The position numbers and the translations under genes were made by a program. The notes under the pieces were generated by a model. That model searched no databases. It worked only from the letters and a program-made list of their open reading frames with translations, and was not told where the DNA came from. From positions 1 through 56,299 of the forward strand of contig JAQBPN010000023.1 of NCBI GenBank assembly GCA_028287505.1: a stretch of 56,299 bases of DNA. Reading direction: 5' to 3'. Positions 55,386-56,299 of the stretch are shown here, piece after piece (positions within the stretch are counted from its first letter, which is position 1; the number at the start of each line of letters is the position of its first letter). Source of the DNA: Fibrobacterota bacterium. GTDB lineage: Bacteria; Fibrobacterota; Fibrobacteria; UBA11236.

Positions 55386-55438
55386 TGGAAAGGTTCCGAA
55401 CGGGTGGAAAGGATTGGAAAGGTGGGTTAGACTATATT
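55386..55438 (+). promoter_or_regulatory. Triple TGGAAAGG repeat and -10 box before the Rrf2 gene
   Basis: TGGAAAGG occurs at 55386-55393, 55405-55412 and 55415-55422, followed ten bases later by TATATT (55433-55438), 20 bases before the ATG at 55458. The repeats overlap the place of a -35 box, consistent with an operator for autoregulation, which is common in Rrf2 genes. Confidence 0.4.
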
Positions 55439-55457
55439 ATTAGACCGGACCCATCCC

Positions 55458-55958
55458 ATGAAATTCACCAAGAAAACCGATTATGCCCTCAGGACCATGC
55501 AGTTCCTGGCCAGGCAATGGTTCGAACCCGACGGGGGGGAGGCCGGTCAGCCCCATCCGGTGCCCGTACAGGCCATCTCGGAGCAATCCCATCTCTCCAT
55601 GCGGTTCCTCCAGGGCATCGTTTCCCGCCTTTCCAAGGCCAAACTTCTGCGCACCATTCCCGGAGTCAAGGGCGGCATCATGCTGGCCCGCCAGCCGGAC
55701 CGGATTTCCATCCTGGACATCATCGAAGCCGTGGAGGGAAAGATCAACCTGATGAACTGCCTGGAGCACCCGGAGCATTGCGGGGATTTCCAGGGCTGTT
55801 CCATTATGGGGGTCCTATCCACGGCCCAGACCGCTCTGGTTACGAGCCTGGCCAACACCAACCTCAAGCTGATGGTCAAGGCCAAACAGGACCCTTTCAA
55901 CCTGATGCCGGACAAGCATTTCCTGAAGCCGCAATTCGGCTGCCCCGTCCTGAAGTAG
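55458..55958 (+). CDS. Rrf2-family transcriptional regulator, probable Fe-S sensor
   Basis: 166 residues. N-terminal winged helix-turn-helix (KKTDYALRTMQFLAR, SMRFLQGIVSRLSKAKLL, KGGIMLARQPDRISILDI) followed by three cysteines at 101, 108 and 114 (NCLEHPEHCGDFQGC), the arrangement that ligates a 2Fe-2S or 4Fe-4S cluster in IscR/NsrR-like members. The C-terminal part is a dimerisation helix. It may sense iron-sulfur status, nitric oxide or oxidative stress. The gene precedes sucC, with a terminator between them, so control of the TCA gene is possible but unproven. Confidence 0.88.
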   Translation: MKFTKKTDYALRTMQFLARQWFEPDGGEAGQPHPVPVQAISEQSHLSMRFLQGIVSRLSKAKLLRTIPGVKGGIMLARQPDRISILDIIEAVEGKINLMNCLEHPEHCGDFQGCSIMGVLSTAQTALVTSLANTNLKLMVKAKQDPFNLMPDKHFLKPQFGCPVLK

Positions 55959-56037
55959 AGCCTTGGCGGCCTCAACCCGCTTCTCGATCCCGCCTTGATC
56001 CGACCTTGATTCCGCCGAATGGCACGCCGACGCCGGA

Positions 56038-56074
56038 GGGCTTTGTTCGCGCAGCAAACGCCCGGGCTTTTTTT
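56038..56074 (+). terminator. Intrinsic terminator after the Rrf2 gene
   Basis: GGGC-TTTG (56038-56045) pairs with CAAA-C-GCCC (56055-56063), one bulged base, and is followed by GGGC and a seven-T run. It separates the regulator from sucC. Confidence 0.65.
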
Positions 56075-56156
56075 CCCGGTCTTTACCTCAAAATGATTGA
56101 TCGCGGGCCCATTATTGAGCATTTTTTAGCGGTTGTAAACCAAGCAAGGAAAATCC

Positions 56157-56299
56157 ATGAAGTTGCATGAATACCAAGCCAAGGCCATCCTGCGCCAGGC
56201 CGGGCTGCCCGTGCCCAAAGGCGAAGTGGTCTTCAAGACCGAAGAGGTTTCCGGGGCGCTGGCCAAACTCGGAATGAACTCCGGAGTCGCCAAGGCCCA
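56157..56299 (+). CDS. sucC: Succinyl-CoA synthetase beta subunit (partial, runs off the window)
   Basis: Begins at the ATG at 56157 with AAGGA upstream; the first 47 residues start MKLHEYQAKAILRQAGLPVP and continue with KGEVVFKTEE, the hallmark N-terminus of the ATP-grasp beta subunit of succinyl-CoA/ADP- or GDP-forming synthetase. The gene continues past the right edge. It would make ATP or GTP from succinyl-CoA in the TCA cycle. Confidence 0.88.
   Translation, partial: MKLHEYQAKAILRQAGLPVPKGEVVFKTEEVSGALAKLGMNSGVAKA

Noticed and set aside
55500-55560. GGTTCGAACCC string as part of a tRNA T-arm
   Set aside because: It lies inside the Rrf2 coding sequence and no acceptor or anticodon stem can be folded around it.

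Overview
The window is about 56 kb of GC-rich DNA from a Gram-negative (diderm) bacterium. Support for an outer membrane comes from a Tsp/Prc periplasmic protease, an FKBP lipoprotein, a family 9 (heptosyltransferase-type) glycosyltransferase, several proteins that look like outer-membrane beta-barrels, and a multi-haem Ig-like lipoprotein. No gene here fixes the phylum. The mix of PSCyt1-like haem segments among Ig-like repeats, secreted sugar-hydrolase-like protein and very large poly-HAMP kinase would fit an environmental FCB-type lineage such as Fibrobacterota, but that is inference. No tRNA, rRNA, CRISPR array, integrase or complete insertion sequence was seen.

Layout. 0-13.4 kb is mostly housekeeping: prc protease, an FKBP isomerase-pyruvate carboxylase operon, a rhodanese, an aldo/keto reductase, small exported proteins and a Uup-type ABC-F ATPase. 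Three intergenic regions here carry a repeat built from CGTCGGGCG units; one copy (8987-9184) has perfect 18-bp terminal inverted repeats and looks MITE-like. 13.5-36.7 kb is a dense signalling and small-molecule region. An operon (minus strand) encodes two PilZ proteins with FeeM/autoinducer-synthase-like acyltransferase domains around a haem-oxygenase-like diiron oxidase. Next come a V4R-like sensor histidine kinase, a secreted hydrolase-like protein, an alpha-oxoamine synthase in operon with a response regulator carrying a degenerate acyl-carrier-like domain, a membrane adenylate cyclase, a second such response regulator, the decayed tail of a second cyclase, a 2228-residue poly-HAMP hybrid kinase, CheR, another hybrid kinase and a sigma-70 factor. 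37-43.5 kb holds a barrel protein, a glycosyltransferase and a YhaO/YhaN-like (SbcCD-like) pair. 43.7-49.2 kb is a fatty-acid beta-oxidation operon (acyl-CoA ligase, hydroxyacyl-CoA dehydrogenase/enoyl-CoA hydratase, thiolase). 49.3-56.3 kb has the haem/Ig lipoprotein, barrel proteins, an exported heptad-repeat protein, an Rrf2 regulator and the start of sucC.

The most interesting hypothesis is that the 13.5-36.7 kb region makes and senses an acylated small molecule. FeeM-like and alpha-oxoamine synthases both use acyl thioesters, the diiron oxidase could modify the product, and the PilZ, REC, cyclase and kinase modules supply second-messenger and phosphorelay control. The two FeeM-like paralogues have complementary defects: one keeps the E-x-S-R synthase motif but has a degenerate PilZ motif, and the other has a canonical PilZ motif but has lost the synthase arginine. 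This is inference from domains and adjacency, not demonstrated function.
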